Shown: positions 34,640-43,407 of the stretch, piece by piece
Layout: the number at the start of each line of letters is the position of its first letter
Position numbering within the stretch: the stretch's first letter is position 1
Source of the DNA: Microtetraspora glauca
GTDB lineage: Bacteria; Actinomycetota; Actinomycetes; Streptomycetales; Streptomycetaceae
Length of the DNA: 64,000 nucleotides
Direction: 5' to 3'
Assembly: GCA_000721275.1 (NCBI GenBank)
Contig: JOFO01000002.1
Coordinates: 186,001 to 250,000 of the forward strand
Translations under genes and position numbers: made by a program
Notes under the pieces: model-generated
Database searches by the model: none
The model's input: the letters and a program-made list of their open reading frames with translations, nothing else
What the model was told of the DNA's origin: nothing

Positions 34640-36228
34640 TCCGGTACATCCGGCGGGCCGCCGCGCTCTGCCTGCTGCTGCTCGCCGCGCTGCTGGTCAA
34701 CGCGGCCCGGGTGATGCTGGTCGAGGCGGAGGAGCTGGACGCGAACCCGGCCAACCGGCGGAACGCCATCGTCCGCTGGGCCGAGCCGCGCGGCGCGATC
34801 GTCGTCGACGGCGAGCCGGTGACGGGCTCCCGGGACAGCGGCCAGCAGCTGCGCTGGGAGCGGACCTACCTGCGGGGTCCGCTGTACGCGCCGGTGACGG
34901 GCTACGCCTCCCAGACGTACGGCACCACGCTGGTCGAGCACGCGGAGGACGCGCTCCTCGCCGGCACCGACCCGGCGCTGGCGCCGCTGCCGCTGTGGAA
35001 CGACCTCACCCGGGGCCGCTCCCCCGGCGGCGACGTGGTGACGACGATCCGGGCGCCGCTGCAGGAGGCCGCCTACCGGGGGCTCGGCGGCAAGCGGGGC
35101 GCGGTCGTGGCGCTGGAGCCGTCGAGCGGCCGGATCCTGGCGCTGGTCTCCTCCCCCTCGTACGAGCCGGGGGTGCTCTCCGGCACCGGGCCGGACGTGA
35201 AGGACGCCTGGACCCGGCTGACCACCTCGCCGAACCAGCCGATGCTGAACCGGGCGCTGCGGCAGACGTACCCGCCCGGCTCCACCTTCAAGATCGTGAC
35301 GGCGGCGGCGGCGCTGGACGCCGGCGTGGTGCGGGACGTGGACGCGCCGACGGACACGCCGGACCCGTTCGTGCTGCCGGGCACCCGGCAGGTGCTGCCG
35401 AACGAGGCCCGGGGCTGCGAGGACGCCTCGCTCGCGTACGCCCTCCAGTGGTCCTGCAACACGGTGATGGCCGGGCTCGGCGTGGAGGTGGGCCTGGCGG
35501 GCATGGTGGAGGCGGCGGAGCGCTTCGGCTTCGGCGACCCGGCGCTGCGGGTGCCGTCGTGGGTGGCGGTGTCGAACTTCGACCGCGACATGAGCCCGGA
35601 CCAGCTGGCGCTGTCGTCGATCGGGCAGTTCAACACGACGGCGACGCCGCTCCAGATGGCGATGGTGGCGGCGGCCGTCGCCAACACCGGGGAGATCGCG
35701 CGGCCGTACCTGATCGAGCGGACGACCACCTCCGGCGGCACGACGGTGGACCGCACCCCGCGCCGCAGCCACCGCCAGGCGATGAACCCGTCGACGGCCC
35801 TCCAGCTCCAGCGGCTGATGGTGCGGGCGGTGGACGAGGGCACGGGCGGGAACGCGGCGATCCCCGGCGCCCGCGTCGGCGGCAAGACCGGCACCGCGCA
35901 GCACGGCCTCGGCAACACCGGCACCCCGTACGCCTGGTTCATCGCCTGGGCGCAGGCCGAGGACTCGGCCCGCCCGGCGGTCGCGGTGGCGGTCGTCGTG
36001 GAGGACGCGGAGGCGTCCCGCACCGACATCAGCGGCGGCGGCAGCGCGGCCCCGATCGCCCGGGACGTGATGCGCGAGGCGCTGCGCCTGGAGGCGGAGG
36101 CCCGTACCGCGGGCGCGCCGGGGGCGGGCGGCGGCCGGGACGAGGACGCCGCTCCCGCGCGTCCGGCGGTCCCGCGCGGCGCCCCGGGCGCCGGGCCGCG
36201 CGCCGTCAGTCCGACGCGCCGTCCGTGA
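34636..36228 (+). CDS. Class B penicillin-binding protein (PbpA-like transpeptidase)
   Basis: A 530-residue peptidoglycan transpeptidase. It has one N-terminal membrane anchor (AAALCLLLLAALLVNAARVML), a pedestal domain (EPRGAIVVDGEPVTGS), and a transpeptidase domain. The active-site tetrad is STFK (PPGSTFKIV), the SxN motif is SCN (LQWSCNTV), and the third motif is KTG (VGGKTGTAQHG). The last ~50 residues are Pro/Ala/Gly-rich and look disordered. GTG 34636 overlaps the RodA stop. Its 3' end overlaps the convergent ferritin-like gene by 23 bases. Confidence 0.95.
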   Translation: MIRYIRRAAALCLLLLAALLVNAARVMLVEAEELDANPANRRNAIVRWAEPRGAIVVDGEPVTGSRDSGQQLRWERTYLRGPLYAPVTGYASQTYGTTLVEHAEDALLAGTDPALAPLPLWNDLTRGRSPGGDVVTTIRAPLQEAAYRGLGGKRGAVVALEPSSGRILALVSSPSYEPGVLSGTGPDVKDAWTRLTTSPNQPMLNRALRQTYPPGSTFKIVTAAAALDAGVVRDVDAPTDTPDPFVLPGTRQVLPNEARGCEDASLAYALQWSCNTVMAGLGVEVGLAGMVEAAERFGFGDPALRVPSWVAVSNFDRDMSPDQLALSSIGQFNTTATPLQMAMVAAAVANTGEIARPYLIERTTTSGGTTVDRTPRRSHRQAMNPSTALQLQRLMVRAVDEGTGGNAAIPGARVGGKTGTAQHGLGNTGTPYAWFIAWAQAEDSARPAVAVAVVVEDAEASRTDISGGGSAAPIARDVMREALRLEAEARTAGAPGAGGGRDEDAAPARPAVPRGAPGAGPRAVSPTRRP

Positions 36229-37321
36229 TCGCCTCGGCCACCTCCGCCACGCGGGCTTGTTCCTCGGCGGCGAAGCGTTCGGCGTCGAGGCGTTCCGCGA
36301 TCTCCTCGTCCTGGGTCATCAGCAGGTCGAGGCTGGAGTCGCCGAGGTCGAAGACGCCCATGTCGAGGTATGCCTTCTGGAGGCGTTCGCCCCACAGGCC
36401 GATGTCCTTGACGCAGGGCACGATCCGGCTGAACAGCAGCTTCCGGAAGAGGTGCAGGAACTCGCTCTGCTCGCTGAACTCCTCGGCCTCCTTCTTCGGG
36501 ATGCCGAAGTTCTCCAGCACCTCGACGCCGCGCAGCCGGTCGCGCATCAGGTAGCAGCCCTCGATGACGAACTCCTCCCGCTCGCGCAGTTCGGCGTCGG
36601 TGAGCTGCTTGTAGTGGTCGCGCAGGGCCATCCGGCCGAAGGCCACGTGCCGGGCCTCGTCCTGCATGACGTAGGCGAGGATCTGCTTCGGCAGCGGCTT
36701 GTCGGTGGTGTCGCGGATCATGCCGAAGGCGGCGAGCGCCAGGCCCTCGATGAGCACCTGCATGCCGAGGTAGGGCATGTCCCAGCGGGAGTCGCGGAGG
36801 GTGTCGTCGAGGAGCGCCTGGAGGTGGTCGTTGATCGGGTACAGCATCCCGATCTTCTCGTGGAGGAAGCGGCCGTAGATCTCGGCGTGCCGGGCCTCGT
36901 CCATGGTCTGGGTGGCGGAGTAGAACTTGGCGTCGAGGTCGGGCGCGGACTCGACGATCCGGGCGGCGCAGACCATGGCGCCCTGTTCGCCGTGGAGGAA
37001 CTGGCTGAAGTTCCAGGAGGCGTAGTGGCGGCGGAGTTCGCCCTTGTCGCGTTCGGTGAGCTTGGCCCAGTGCCGGGTGCCGTACAGGGCGAGCGCCTCG
37101 TCGGGGGTGCCGAGCGGGTCGTACGGGTCGACCTCCAGCTCCCAGTCGATGCGGCGGGCGCCGTCCCACTGCTTGTCCTTGCCCTTCTGGTAGAGGGCGA
37201 GGAGCCGGTCACGGCCGGCGTCGGCCATGTCGTACTCCCAGGAGAAGCGGGCCTCGCCGGTGGCGGGGATCTCCCGGCCGGGTCCGGACGGGGGGTTCAC
37301 GTAGAGCTCGTGCGTCGACAT
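36206..37321 (-). CDS. Ferritin-like diiron protein
   Basis: A 371-residue soluble protein of the ferritin-like/R2 superfamily. Two metal-binding ExxH helices are visible, MDEARHAEIYGRFL and QDEARHVAFGRMAL, with partner Glu residues in the HGEQGAMV and EGLALAAFGM helices. Such proteins oxidise small molecules or lipids with O2. The substrate is unknown. ATG 37321 follows GGAAGGAG. It is divergent from a second, AurF-type diiron protein, with matched inverted repeats near both starts, so the two are probably co-regulated. Confidence 0.85.
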   Translation of the reverse strand: MSTHELYVNPPSGPGREIPATGEARFSWEYDMADAGRDRLLALYQKGKDKQWDGARRIDWELEVDPYDPLGTPDEALALYGTRHWAKLTERDKGELRRHYASWNFSQFLHGEQGAMVCAARIVESAPDLDAKFYSATQTMDEARHAEIYGRFLHEKIGMLYPINDHLQALLDDTLRDSRWDMPYLGMQVLIEGLALAAFGMIRDTTDKPLPKQILAYVMQDEARHVAFGRMALRDHYKQLTDAELREREEFVIEGCYLMRDRLRGVEVLENFGIPKKEAEEFSEQSEFLHLFRKLLFSRIVPCVKDIGLWGERLQKAYLDMGVFDLGDSSLDLLMTQDEEIAERLDAERFAAEEQARVAEVAEAITDGASD

Positions 37322-37338
37322 CGACCACTCCTTCCGGC

Positions 37339-37353
37339 CTGACGGCGTGTCAG
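37339..37353. promoter_or_regulatory. Operator candidate CTGAC-N5-GTCAG (copy 1)
   Basis: A perfect inverted repeat with 5-base arms and a 5-base spacer, 17 bases upstream of the ferritin-like gene start at 37321. It matches a second copy near the divergent gene. Confidence 0.5.
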
Positions 37354-37412
37354 CCGCTGCCAGCAGGCTCACACGCTGCTGGACGAAGCGTCAACAAGTC
37401 GCGCGTGAAGGA

Positions 37413-37441
37413 TTGACGGGCTTGCTGACGGGCAGTCTGAT
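37413..37441 (+). promoter_or_regulatory. Promoter with operator copy 2 for the AurF-like gene
   Basis: TTGACG (37413-37418) is a consensus-like -35 box. CTGAC-GGGCA-GTCTG (37425-37439) repeats the copy-1 operator with one mismatch and the same spacer length, and falls between the -35 and a likely -10 near TCTGAT (37436-37441). Binding there would block RNA polymerase. The TetR protein encoded at 38489 is the natural candidate repressor. Confidence 0.5.
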
Positions 37442-37491
37442 AAAGAGTGACCGACGGTAACCCCGATCTGCCGCCAGCGAGGTGCCCCGCC

Positions 37492-38427
37492 ATGAGTCCC
37501 TTCACCGAGCCCGACCTCACCCTGCTGCGGGACGCGCTGGGGCCGCTCCGTGACCGCGAGCGGCTCGCCGCACGGCTCCTGGAGGCGTCACGCAAGCACT
37601 CCCACGACCCCGACGCCGAACTCGACTGGGACGCGCCCTTCGAGGACGGCCTCTGGTACTGGCCGCCGGAGCTGGTCTCGCTCTACGGCACCCCGCTGTG
37701 GCGGCGGATGTCCGAGGAGCAGCGGATCGCCCTCTCCCGCCACGAGGCCGCGTCGCTCGCCTCGCTGGGCATCTGGTTCGAGGTCATCCTGATGCAGCTG
37801 CTCGTCCGGCACATCTACGACAAGCCGCTGACCAGCCATCACGTCGGCTACGCGCTCACGGAGATCGCCGACGAGTGCCGGCACTCGATGATGTTCGCGC
37901 GGCTGATCCGCAAGAGCGGGACCGGCGAGTACCCGGTGCCACGGGTCTACCACAACCTCGCCCGGGTCCTGAAGACCGTCTCCACCACCCCCGGCTCCTT
38001 CGCGGCGACCCTGCTCGGCGAGGAGATCCTCGACTGGATGCAGCGCCTGACCTTCCCGGACGAGCGGATCCAGCCGCTGGTGCGCGGCGTCACCCGCATC
38101 CACGTCGTCGAGGAGGCCCGGCACGTGCGGTACGCCCGCGAGGAGCTGCGCCGCCAGATGGTGACGGCGCCGCGCTGGGAGCGCGAGCTGACCCGCCTCA
38201 GCTGCGGCGAGGCCGCCCGGGTCTTCTCCGTCTGCTTCGTCAACCCGGCGGTGTACGACGCGGTGGGCCTGGACCGGCGGGAGGCGGTCGCCCAGGTCCG
38301 GGCGAGCGGCCACCGCCGCGAGGTGATGCAGTCCGGCGCGAAGCGGCTGACGGACTTCCTCGACGACATCGGCGTGCTGCGGGGTCCGGGCCGCCGGCTG
38401 TGGCGGTCGTCCGGGCTGCTGGCCTGA
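37492..38427 (+). CDS. AurF-family diiron oxygenase
   Basis: A 311-residue protein of the p-aminobenzoate N-oxygenase (AurF)-like diiron family. Expected metal helices are visible: RHEAASLASLGIWFEVILMQ, LTEIADECRHSMMFARLI, LGEEILDWMQ and HVVEEARHVRYAREEL. AurF relatives oxidise arylamines or hydroxylate small molecules and lipids; the substrate here is unknown. ATG 37492 follows GAGGTG at 8 bases; GTG 37447 is in frame but overlaps the promoter. It is followed by a TetR gene on the same strand. Confidence 0.87.
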   Translation: MSPFTEPDLTLLRDALGPLRDRERLAARLLEASRKHSHDPDAELDWDAPFEDGLWYWPPELVSLYGTPLWRRMSEEQRIALSRHEAASLASLGIWFEVILMQLLVRHIYDKPLTSHHVGYALTEIADECRHSMMFARLIRKSGTGEYPVPRVYHNLARVLKTVSTTPGSFAATLLGEEILDWMQRLTFPDERIQPLVRGVTRIHVVEEARHVRYAREELRRQMVTAPRWERELTRLSCGEAARVFSVCFVNPAVYDAVGLDRREAVAQVRASGHRREVMQSGAKRLTDFLDDIGVLRGPGRRLWRSSGLLA

Positions 38428-38476
38428 GCGCCGGGTGGAGCTCCCGGCCCGGACCCGGAGCCGGAGGTACCGGGGT

Positions 38477-38482
38477 TACGCT
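38477..38482 (+). promoter_or_regulatory. -10 box of a probably leaderless tetR transcript
   Basis: TACGCT ends 6 bases before the ATG at 38489 and fits TAnnnT. No ribosome site is present, so the mRNA may start at the start codon. Confidence 0.4.
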
Positions 38483-38488
38483 GCGGGC

Positions 38489-39256
38489 ATGACGAGCGCC
38501 GCTTCCCCCGCGTACCGCCGGCTCAGCGTCGAGGAGCGGCGCGGCCAGCTGCTGCAGGCCGCGCTCGGGCTGTTCGCGCACCGGGCGCCGGAGGACGTGT
38601 CGCTCGACGACGTCGCCGAGGCCGCCGGGGTGTCCCGGCCGCTGGTGTACCGCTACTTCCCCGGCGGCAAGCAGCAGCTGTACGAGGCCGCCCTGCGGTC
38701 CTCCGCCGACGCGCTGCACCGCTGCTTCGCCGAGCCCGCCGAGGGCCCGCCGACCGAGCGGCTGGGCCGGGTCCTCGACCGCTACCTCGCCTTCGTGGAC
38801 GGGCACGACGCCGGCTTCAGCGCGCTGCTGCGCGGCGGCAGCGTCGTCGAGACCGCCCACACCGCCGCGATCGTCGACGAGGTGCGGCGGGCCGCCGCCG
38901 GGCAGATCTTCCTGCACCTGGGCGTGGAGCGGCCGGGCGGACGGCTCGCGATGCTGGTCCGCACCTGGATCGCGGCCGTCGAGGCGGCGTCCCTGCTCTG
39001 GCTCGGCGACGGCAAGCGGCCGGACGCCGGCGAGCTGCGCGACTGGCTGGTCGACCACCTCGTCGCGGTGCTCGCCGCCGGCTCCGCGCGCGACCCGGAG
39101 ACCGCGGACGTCGTCCGGCGGCTCCTCGCCCAGGAGGAGCCCGACGGCCCCGTCGCCGGCCTCGCCCGCCGGCTGCTGCCGCTCGCCGGCGACGCGACGC
39201 ACCTGCTCGGACCGCCCGCGCAGGCCGGGGGCGGCCGGGAGAGACTTGTCCCGTGA
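38489..39256 (+). CDS. TetR-family transcriptional regulator
   Basis: A 255-residue regulator. The N-terminal helix-turn-helix is typical: RRGQLLQAALGLFAHRAPEDVSLDDVAEAAGVSRPLVYRYFPGGKQQLYEAAL. The ligand domain (~70-210) is unclassified, and the C-terminal ~40 residues are extra and Pro/Gly-rich. It lies 61 bases after the AurF-like gene and probably controls the divergent diiron pair. It overlaps the following small gene by 4 bases (GTGA). Confidence 0.9.
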   Translation: MTSAASPAYRRLSVEERRGQLLQAALGLFAHRAPEDVSLDDVAEAAGVSRPLVYRYFPGGKQQLYEAALRSSADALHRCFAEPAEGPPTERLGRVLDRYLAFVDGHDAGFSALLRGGSVVETAHTAAIVDEVRRAAAGQIFLHLGVERPGGRLAMLVRTWIAAVEAASLLWLGDGKRPDAGELRDWLVDHLVAVLAAGSARDPETADVVRRLLAQEEPDGPVAGLARRLLPLAGDATHLLGPPAQAGGGRERLVP

Positions 39257-39555
39257 GAAGCGAGAACACCCCCTTCCGCGGCGGCCCGCTCGACGGTCGG
39301 GTGCTGCCCATCCTCCTCGGCCCGACCGGCCACCCGCCGAAGTGGTACGAGGTGCCGGTGCCGGCCCACGACGGCCGGCCGCCCATGCTGTACGCGTACC
39401 GGCGCGAGCCCGCGGGCCACACCAAGCGGCTCGGGCTGCAGCGGGGCTGGGTCTACGTGTACGCCCCCGAGGGCCGCGAGCGGCGCGAGCTGAAGTGGCC
39501 CTGGTCGAAGCCGGGCCCCCGGCCCGCCGGGCCCGGCGGGGAGCCGAACGGGTGA
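39253..39555 (+). CDS. Small conserved-looking hypothetical protein
   Basis: A 100-residue protein with no recognised family. It starts RSENTPFRGGPLDGRVLPILLGPTGHPPKWYEVPVP and is rich in Arg, Pro and aromatic residues. No signal or membrane segment was seen. GTG 39253 overlaps the TetR stop, so translation is coupled and it belongs to the same transcript. Composition is coherent and the frame is fully coding-like, so it is likely real. Confidence 0.7.
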   Translation: MRSENTPFRGGPLDGRVLPILLGPTGHPPKWYEVPVPAHDGRPPMLYAYRREPAGHTKRLGLQRGWVYVYAPEGRERRELKWPWSKPGPRPAGPGGEPNG

Positions 39556-39656
39556 GCCCCGCGCTCCCGTCCGCACGGCACGCCCGTTTCGTACGGTAAT
39601 CAGAAGAACAGGCGCGTCATGATGCCTCCGGAGCCCGCTCTGGAGGTGGTGGTGAC

Positions 39657-41000
39657 GTGTCGCGAAGGCTGCTGCGCACGGTCTGTACGGGAGCGCTGGC
39701 CGCGCTGACGGCCCTGACCGGCACGGCGGCGGCGCCCGCACCGCCCCTACCACCGACAGACCCGCCCGCCGAGTCGGCGCCCGTCGCCTGGGCGGACCCC
39801 GCGGCGGAACCGGTCGGCCCGGTGGACCCCGACAGCGCGGAGGCCACAACGGAGCCCCCTGACGCCGCCGACGCCGAGGACTCCGCTGACGCCGAGGACG
39901 ACGCCGCCGCGCTCGCGCCTCCCGGCGGCGGCTCCGTCGCGACGCTGCTCGCCCGGCTCCGTACCCTCTACCGGCAGGCCGAGGAGGCCACCGAGGAGTT
40001 CAACGCCGCCGAGGAGGCGCTGCGGCTCCAGGACGCCGCCACCCGCCGGGTCACCGCCGACCTGGAGACCGCCCGCGCCGAGCTGGCGCGCGGCCGGGCC
40101 GACGCGGGACGGCTGGCCCGGGCGCAGTACCAGGGGCGCGCCGGCGACGACTCCCCGCTGCGGCTGCTCTTCGCCCCGGACCCCCAGGCGGCCCTCGACG
40201 CGCGGCACCTGGTGGACCGCACGGCCCGCGAGCGCGCCGACGCCCTGCCCCGGCTCCAGGCCGCCGAGCGGCGCGCCGCCGCGCTCGCCGCCGCCTCCCG
40301 CACCGCCCTCGGCCGGCAGCGGACGCTCGCCGCCCGGCAGCGGGCCCGGCGGGACGAGGTGCGGAAGAAGCTCGCCGAGGTGGAGAAGCTGCTCGCCTCC
40401 CTCTCCGCCGAGCAGCTGACCCGCCTCACCGAACTGGAGCGCACCGAGACGGCCGGCGCCCAGCGCGAACTCCTCGGCTCCGGCGTCCTCGACCTCACCC
40501 GCACCCCGTCCCGCGCGGGCGCCGAGGCGCTGGCCTTCGCGGTCGGCGAGCTCGGCAAGCCGTACGCGTGGGGCGCGGAGGGCCCGGACAGCTACGACTG
40601 CTCCGGGCTGACGCAGCGGGCGTGGGCGGCGGCCGGCCGGGACATCCCGCGCACCAGCCAGGAGCAGTGGGCGCGGCTGCCACGGGTGGCGCTGGGCGAG
40701 CTGCGCCCCGGGGACCTGGCGGTGTACTTCCCCGGCGCCACGCACGTGGCCCTCTACCTGGGCGAGGGCCTGGTCGTGCACGCCCCGCGCCCGGGCGGCC
40801 GGGTGAAAGTCTCCCCGCTCGCGGCGAACCCGCTGCTCGGGGCGGTACGGCCGGACCCCGGCGGAACGCCGCTGGCGTCGTACACCCCGCCGGTCCTCCC
40901 GGAGGGCGCCCGGGAGGGCTCGGACGAGGGGTACGACGCGGTGTCCGCGCCGCCCGGACCCGGCGGCGGCGGTCAGGCGCCGGCGACCGAGGCCAGGTAG
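39657..41000 (+). CDS. Secreted NlpC/P60 peptidoglycan endopeptidase
   Basis: A 447-residue protein. A signal peptide (RRLLRTVCTGALAALTALTGTAAA) leads to an acidic linker, then a coiled-coil region (~100-280: EEATEEFNAAEEALRLQDAATRRV...) typical of RipA/CwlO-type enzymes. The C-terminal NlpC/P60 domain has the catalytic Cys in DSYDCSGLTQRAW and His in GATHVALYLGEGLVVHAP. It cleaves stem peptides of peptidoglycan, and the coiled coil usually controls activity. GTG 39657 follows GGAGGTGG. Its 3' end overlaps the convergent monooxygenase gene by 28 bases. Confidence 0.95.
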   Translation: MSRRLLRTVCTGALAALTALTGTAAAPAPPLPPTDPPAESAPVAWADPAAEPVGPVDPDSAEATTEPPDAADAEDSADAEDDAAALAPPGGGSVATLLARLRTLYRQAEEATEEFNAAEEALRLQDAATRRVTADLETARAELARGRADAGRLARAQYQGRAGDDSPLRLLFAPDPQAALDARHLVDRTARERADALPRLQAAERRAAALAAASRTALGRQRTLAARQRARRDEVRKKLAEVEKLLASLSAEQLTRLTELERTETAGAQRELLGSGVLDLTRTPSRAGAEALAFAVGELGKPYAWGAEGPDSYDCSGLTQRAWAAAGRDIPRTSQEQWARLPRVALGELRPGDLAVYFPGATHVALYLGEGLVVHAPRPGGRVKVSPLAANPLLGAVRPDPGGTPLASYTPPVLPEGAREGSDEGYDAVSAPPGPGGGGQAPATEAR

Positions 41001-42208
41001 GCGGCGGCCTTCTCCGGGTCGAAGAAGAAATTCTCGAAGTCGGCCGGGTCGTCGAAGCCGTTGGCGAAGCGGTCCGCGACCGGCTGGAGCCCGCCGGCCG
41101 CGCCCAGCAGGTTCAGCACGTGCTCCGGCGGCGGCGCCAGCATGGCGTTGGTCCACTTGGTGACCGGCTCGGCGGTCTTCCAGTAGCGGTCGAAGGCGGA
41201 CCGCATCCACTCCTCGTCGAAGGGCCGGTCGCCGTGCTCGACGATGGCCGCGAGGTAGGCGGCGGCGCACTTGGACGCCGAGTTGGAGCCCTGGCCGGTG
41301 ATCGGGTCGTTGGCGACGACGACATCGGCGACGCCGAGGACCAGGCCGCCTCCGGGGAGCCGGCCGACCGGGTTGCGGACGGTCGGGGCGTATCGGCCGG
41401 CGAGGGTGCCGCCGGCGTCGGTCAGTTCGACGCGGGTGGCGCGCGCGTACTCCCAGGGCAGGAACTTCTCCATGAGCTCCAGCGTCAGCGCCAGGTGCTC
41501 GGCCGGGTCCTTGACGCCCTGGAAGGCGTCGACGGGGCCGCCGGGGATCCCCTCCCAGAAGAGGATGTCGGCACGGCCGCCGAGGGTGAGCGTCGGCATC
41601 ACGAAGAGCTCGCCGACGCCGGGCACGATGTTGCAGCGGACCGCGTCGAAGTCGGGGTGCTCGGGGCGGGGGCCGAGGCCGTGCACGTACGCGACGGCCA
41701 GCGCGCGCTGCGGCTCGGCGTACGGGGAGCGGTCGGCGTCGCGGCCGAACATGGAGACCAGCTCGCCCTTGCCGGCGGCGACGAGCACGAGGTCGTAGCG
41801 GCGGGCGAAGAAGTCGAGGTCGCCGACGGCCGCGCCGTGGATGACGAGCTGGCCGCCGCGCTGGGCGAAGGTCTCCATCCAGCCGGCCATCTTCACGCGC
41901 TGGTCGACGGACTGGGCGTACCCGTCGAGCTTGCCGACCCAGTCGATGAGGCGGGCGGACTCGGGGCCGGCGACGGAGACGCCGAGGCCCTCGATCTTCG
42001 GGGCCTGGGACTCCCAGAAGTTCAGGCCGAGGTCGCGCTCGTGCCCGAGCGCGGTGGCGAACATGCACTGGGTGGACATGACGCGGCCGGAGCGGATCTC
42101 GTCCGCGGTCCGGTTCGACATGAGGGTGACCTCGTAGCCGTGGGACTGGAGGCCGAGGGCGAGCTGGAGACCGGACTGTCCGGCTCCGACTATGAGTATC
42201 TTCCGCAT
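40973..42208 (-). CDS. StyA-like FAD monooxygenase (styrene/indole monooxygenase family)
   Basis: A 411-residue flavoprotein. The N-terminal Rossmann motif is KILIVGAGQSGLQLALGL, and the middle holds LVLVAAGKGELVSMF and the family segment GLVLGVADVVVANDPITGQGSNSASKCA. StyA-type enzymes epoxidise aromatic alkenes or indole using FADH2 from a separate reductase (StyB); no reductase gene is nearby. It lies 73 bases downstream of cvnD on the same strand, so it looks like an extra member of the conservon operon, comparable to P450 genes attached to other conservons. Confidence 0.88.
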   Translation of the reverse strand: MRKILIVGAGQSGLQLALGLQSHGYEVTLMSNRTADEIRSGRVMSTQCMFATALGHERDLGLNFWESQAPKIEGLGVSVAGPESARLIDWVGKLDGYAQSVDQRVKMAGWMETFAQRGGQLVIHGAAVGDLDFFARRYDLVLVAAGKGELVSMFGRDADRSPYAEPQRALAVAYVHGLGPRPEHPDFDAVRCNIVPGVGELFVMPTLTLGGRADILFWEGIPGGPVDAFQGVKDPAEHLALTLELMEKFLPWEYARATRVELTDAGGTLAGRYAPTVRNPVGRLPGGGLVLGVADVVVANDPITGQGSNSASKCAAAYLAAIVEHGDRPFDEEWMRSAFDRYWKTAEPVTKWTNAMLAPPPEHVLNLLGAAGGLQPVADRFANGFDDPADFENFFFDPEKAAAYLASVAGA

Positions 42209-42281
42209 GGGTGGTGCTGCTCCTGGCGAGAACGGGGAGGTGGGGGGCGGGGACGGGGACGAACGGCGGGGGTGGCGGCCG

Positions 42282-43010
42282 CTATTCGGGCGTGGCGGAG
42301 AGCGCGTGCTCGACCATGGCGAGCAGGGTCTCCACCACGCTGTAGCGCTTGCGCGCGTCCATGATCACCACGGGGACCTCCGGGGTGATCGTCAGGGCCT
42401 CCCTGACGTCCTCCGGGTCGAACCGCGGGGTGCCCTCGAAGTGGTTGACGGCGACGACGTACGGCAGGCCGCAGCTCTCGAAGTAGTCGAGCGCCGGGAA
42501 GCAGTCGGTGAGCCGGCGGGTGTCCGCGAGCACGATCGCGCCGATCGCGCCGCGCACGAGGTCGTCCCACATGAACCAGAAGCGCTGCTGGCCGGGGGTG
42601 CCGAAGACGTACAGCACCAGGTCGTTGTCGAGCGTGATCCGGCCGAAGTCCATCGCCACGGTGGTGGTGAGCTTGTCCGGGGTGGCGGTGAGGTCGTCGG
42701 TCTCCTCGCTGGCCCGGGTCATCAGCGCCTCGGTCTGGAGCGGGGTGATCTCCGAGACCGCGCGGACGAAGGTGGTCTTGCCGACGCCGAAGCCGCCCGC
42801 GACCACGATCTTCGTCGCGATCGGGGCGCGCGAGTGGTCGAGCTGCCAGTCCTGGGCCCCGTCCTCCGGGTCGGGTTCCGGGCCGGGCTCCGCGTCGGCG
42901 CGCCCGGGCTGGGCGGGGATCGCGGCGGCGGGGACGGTGTCCGCCGGAGGAGCGGCGGGGGTGTCGACGGCGGGGTCGACGGCGGTGGCGTCAGAGACGG
43001 CGGAGTCCAC
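42282..43010 (-). CDS. cvnD: Conservon GTPase-like ATP/GTP-binding protein
   Basis: A 242-residue MglA/Ras-like protein. After a disordered 60-residue N-terminus, the P-loop is GGFGVGKTTFVRAV, the switch/G3 region appears as VLYVFGTPGQQRFWFMW, and the G4 motif is NHFEG, a deviation from NKxD typical of this family. It ends LLAMVEHAL. It overlaps cvnC by 20 bases. In conservons the four Cvn proteins form a membrane-associated complex analogous to eukaryotic G-protein switches. Confidence 0.95.
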   Translation of the reverse strand: MDSAVSDATAVDPAVDTPAAPPADTVPAAAIPAQPGRADAEPGPEPDPEDGAQDWQLDHSRAPIATKIVVAGGFGVGKTTFVRAVSEITPLQTEALMTRASEETDDLTATPDKLTTTVAMDFGRITLDNDLVLYVFGTPGQQRFWFMWDDLVRGAIGAIVLADTRRLTDCFPALDYFESCGLPYVVAVNHFEGTPRFDPEDVREALTITPEVPVVIMDARKRYSVVETLLAMVEHALSATPE

Positions 43011-43407
43011 TCAGCACCCTTTCGAGGAGCGCGCGGTCGGGCTGGCCGGTGCCGTGACCGGTCCCGTACACACGGATCTTTCCCTGGTCGGCCAGGTCGC
43101 TGAGCAGCACCCGGACGACACCCAATGGCATCTTGAGGAGGGCCGAGATCTCGGCCACGGTCCGCATCCGGCGGCAGATCTCGACGATGGCGCGCATCTC
43201 GGGCATCAGCCCCCGGGCGCCGGGGCCGCCGTCCGTGAGGACCTTGCGGGCGACCGGCGCCTCCAGGGCGGCCACGAACGTCTCGACGAGCAGCACGTGC
43301 GCGAACCGGGTGCGCCCGCCGGTGAGCGAGTACGGGCGCACGCGCGCGGGGCGCCGTCCCTCGCCCCGGACGGGCAGCCGGTGGGCGGCGGCGATCGGCG
43401 AGGTCAC
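42991..43407 (-). CDS. cvnC: Conservon DUF742 protein
   Basis: A 138-residue DUF742 protein. Typical motifs are VRPYSLTGGRTRF near the N-terminus and a winged-helix-like part, RMRTVAEISALLKMPLGVVRVLLSDLADQGKIRV. It starts with GTG at 43407, overlapping the cvnB stop by 4 bases (GTGA). The family is found almost only between cvnB and cvnD. Confidence 0.95.
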   Translation of the reverse strand: MTSPIAAAHRLPVRGEGRRPARVRPYSLTGGRTRFAHVLLVETFVAALEAPVARKVLTDGGPGARGLMPEMRAIVEICRRMRTVAEISALLKMPLGVVRVLLSDLADQGKIRVYGTGHGTGQPDRALLERVLSGLRRL

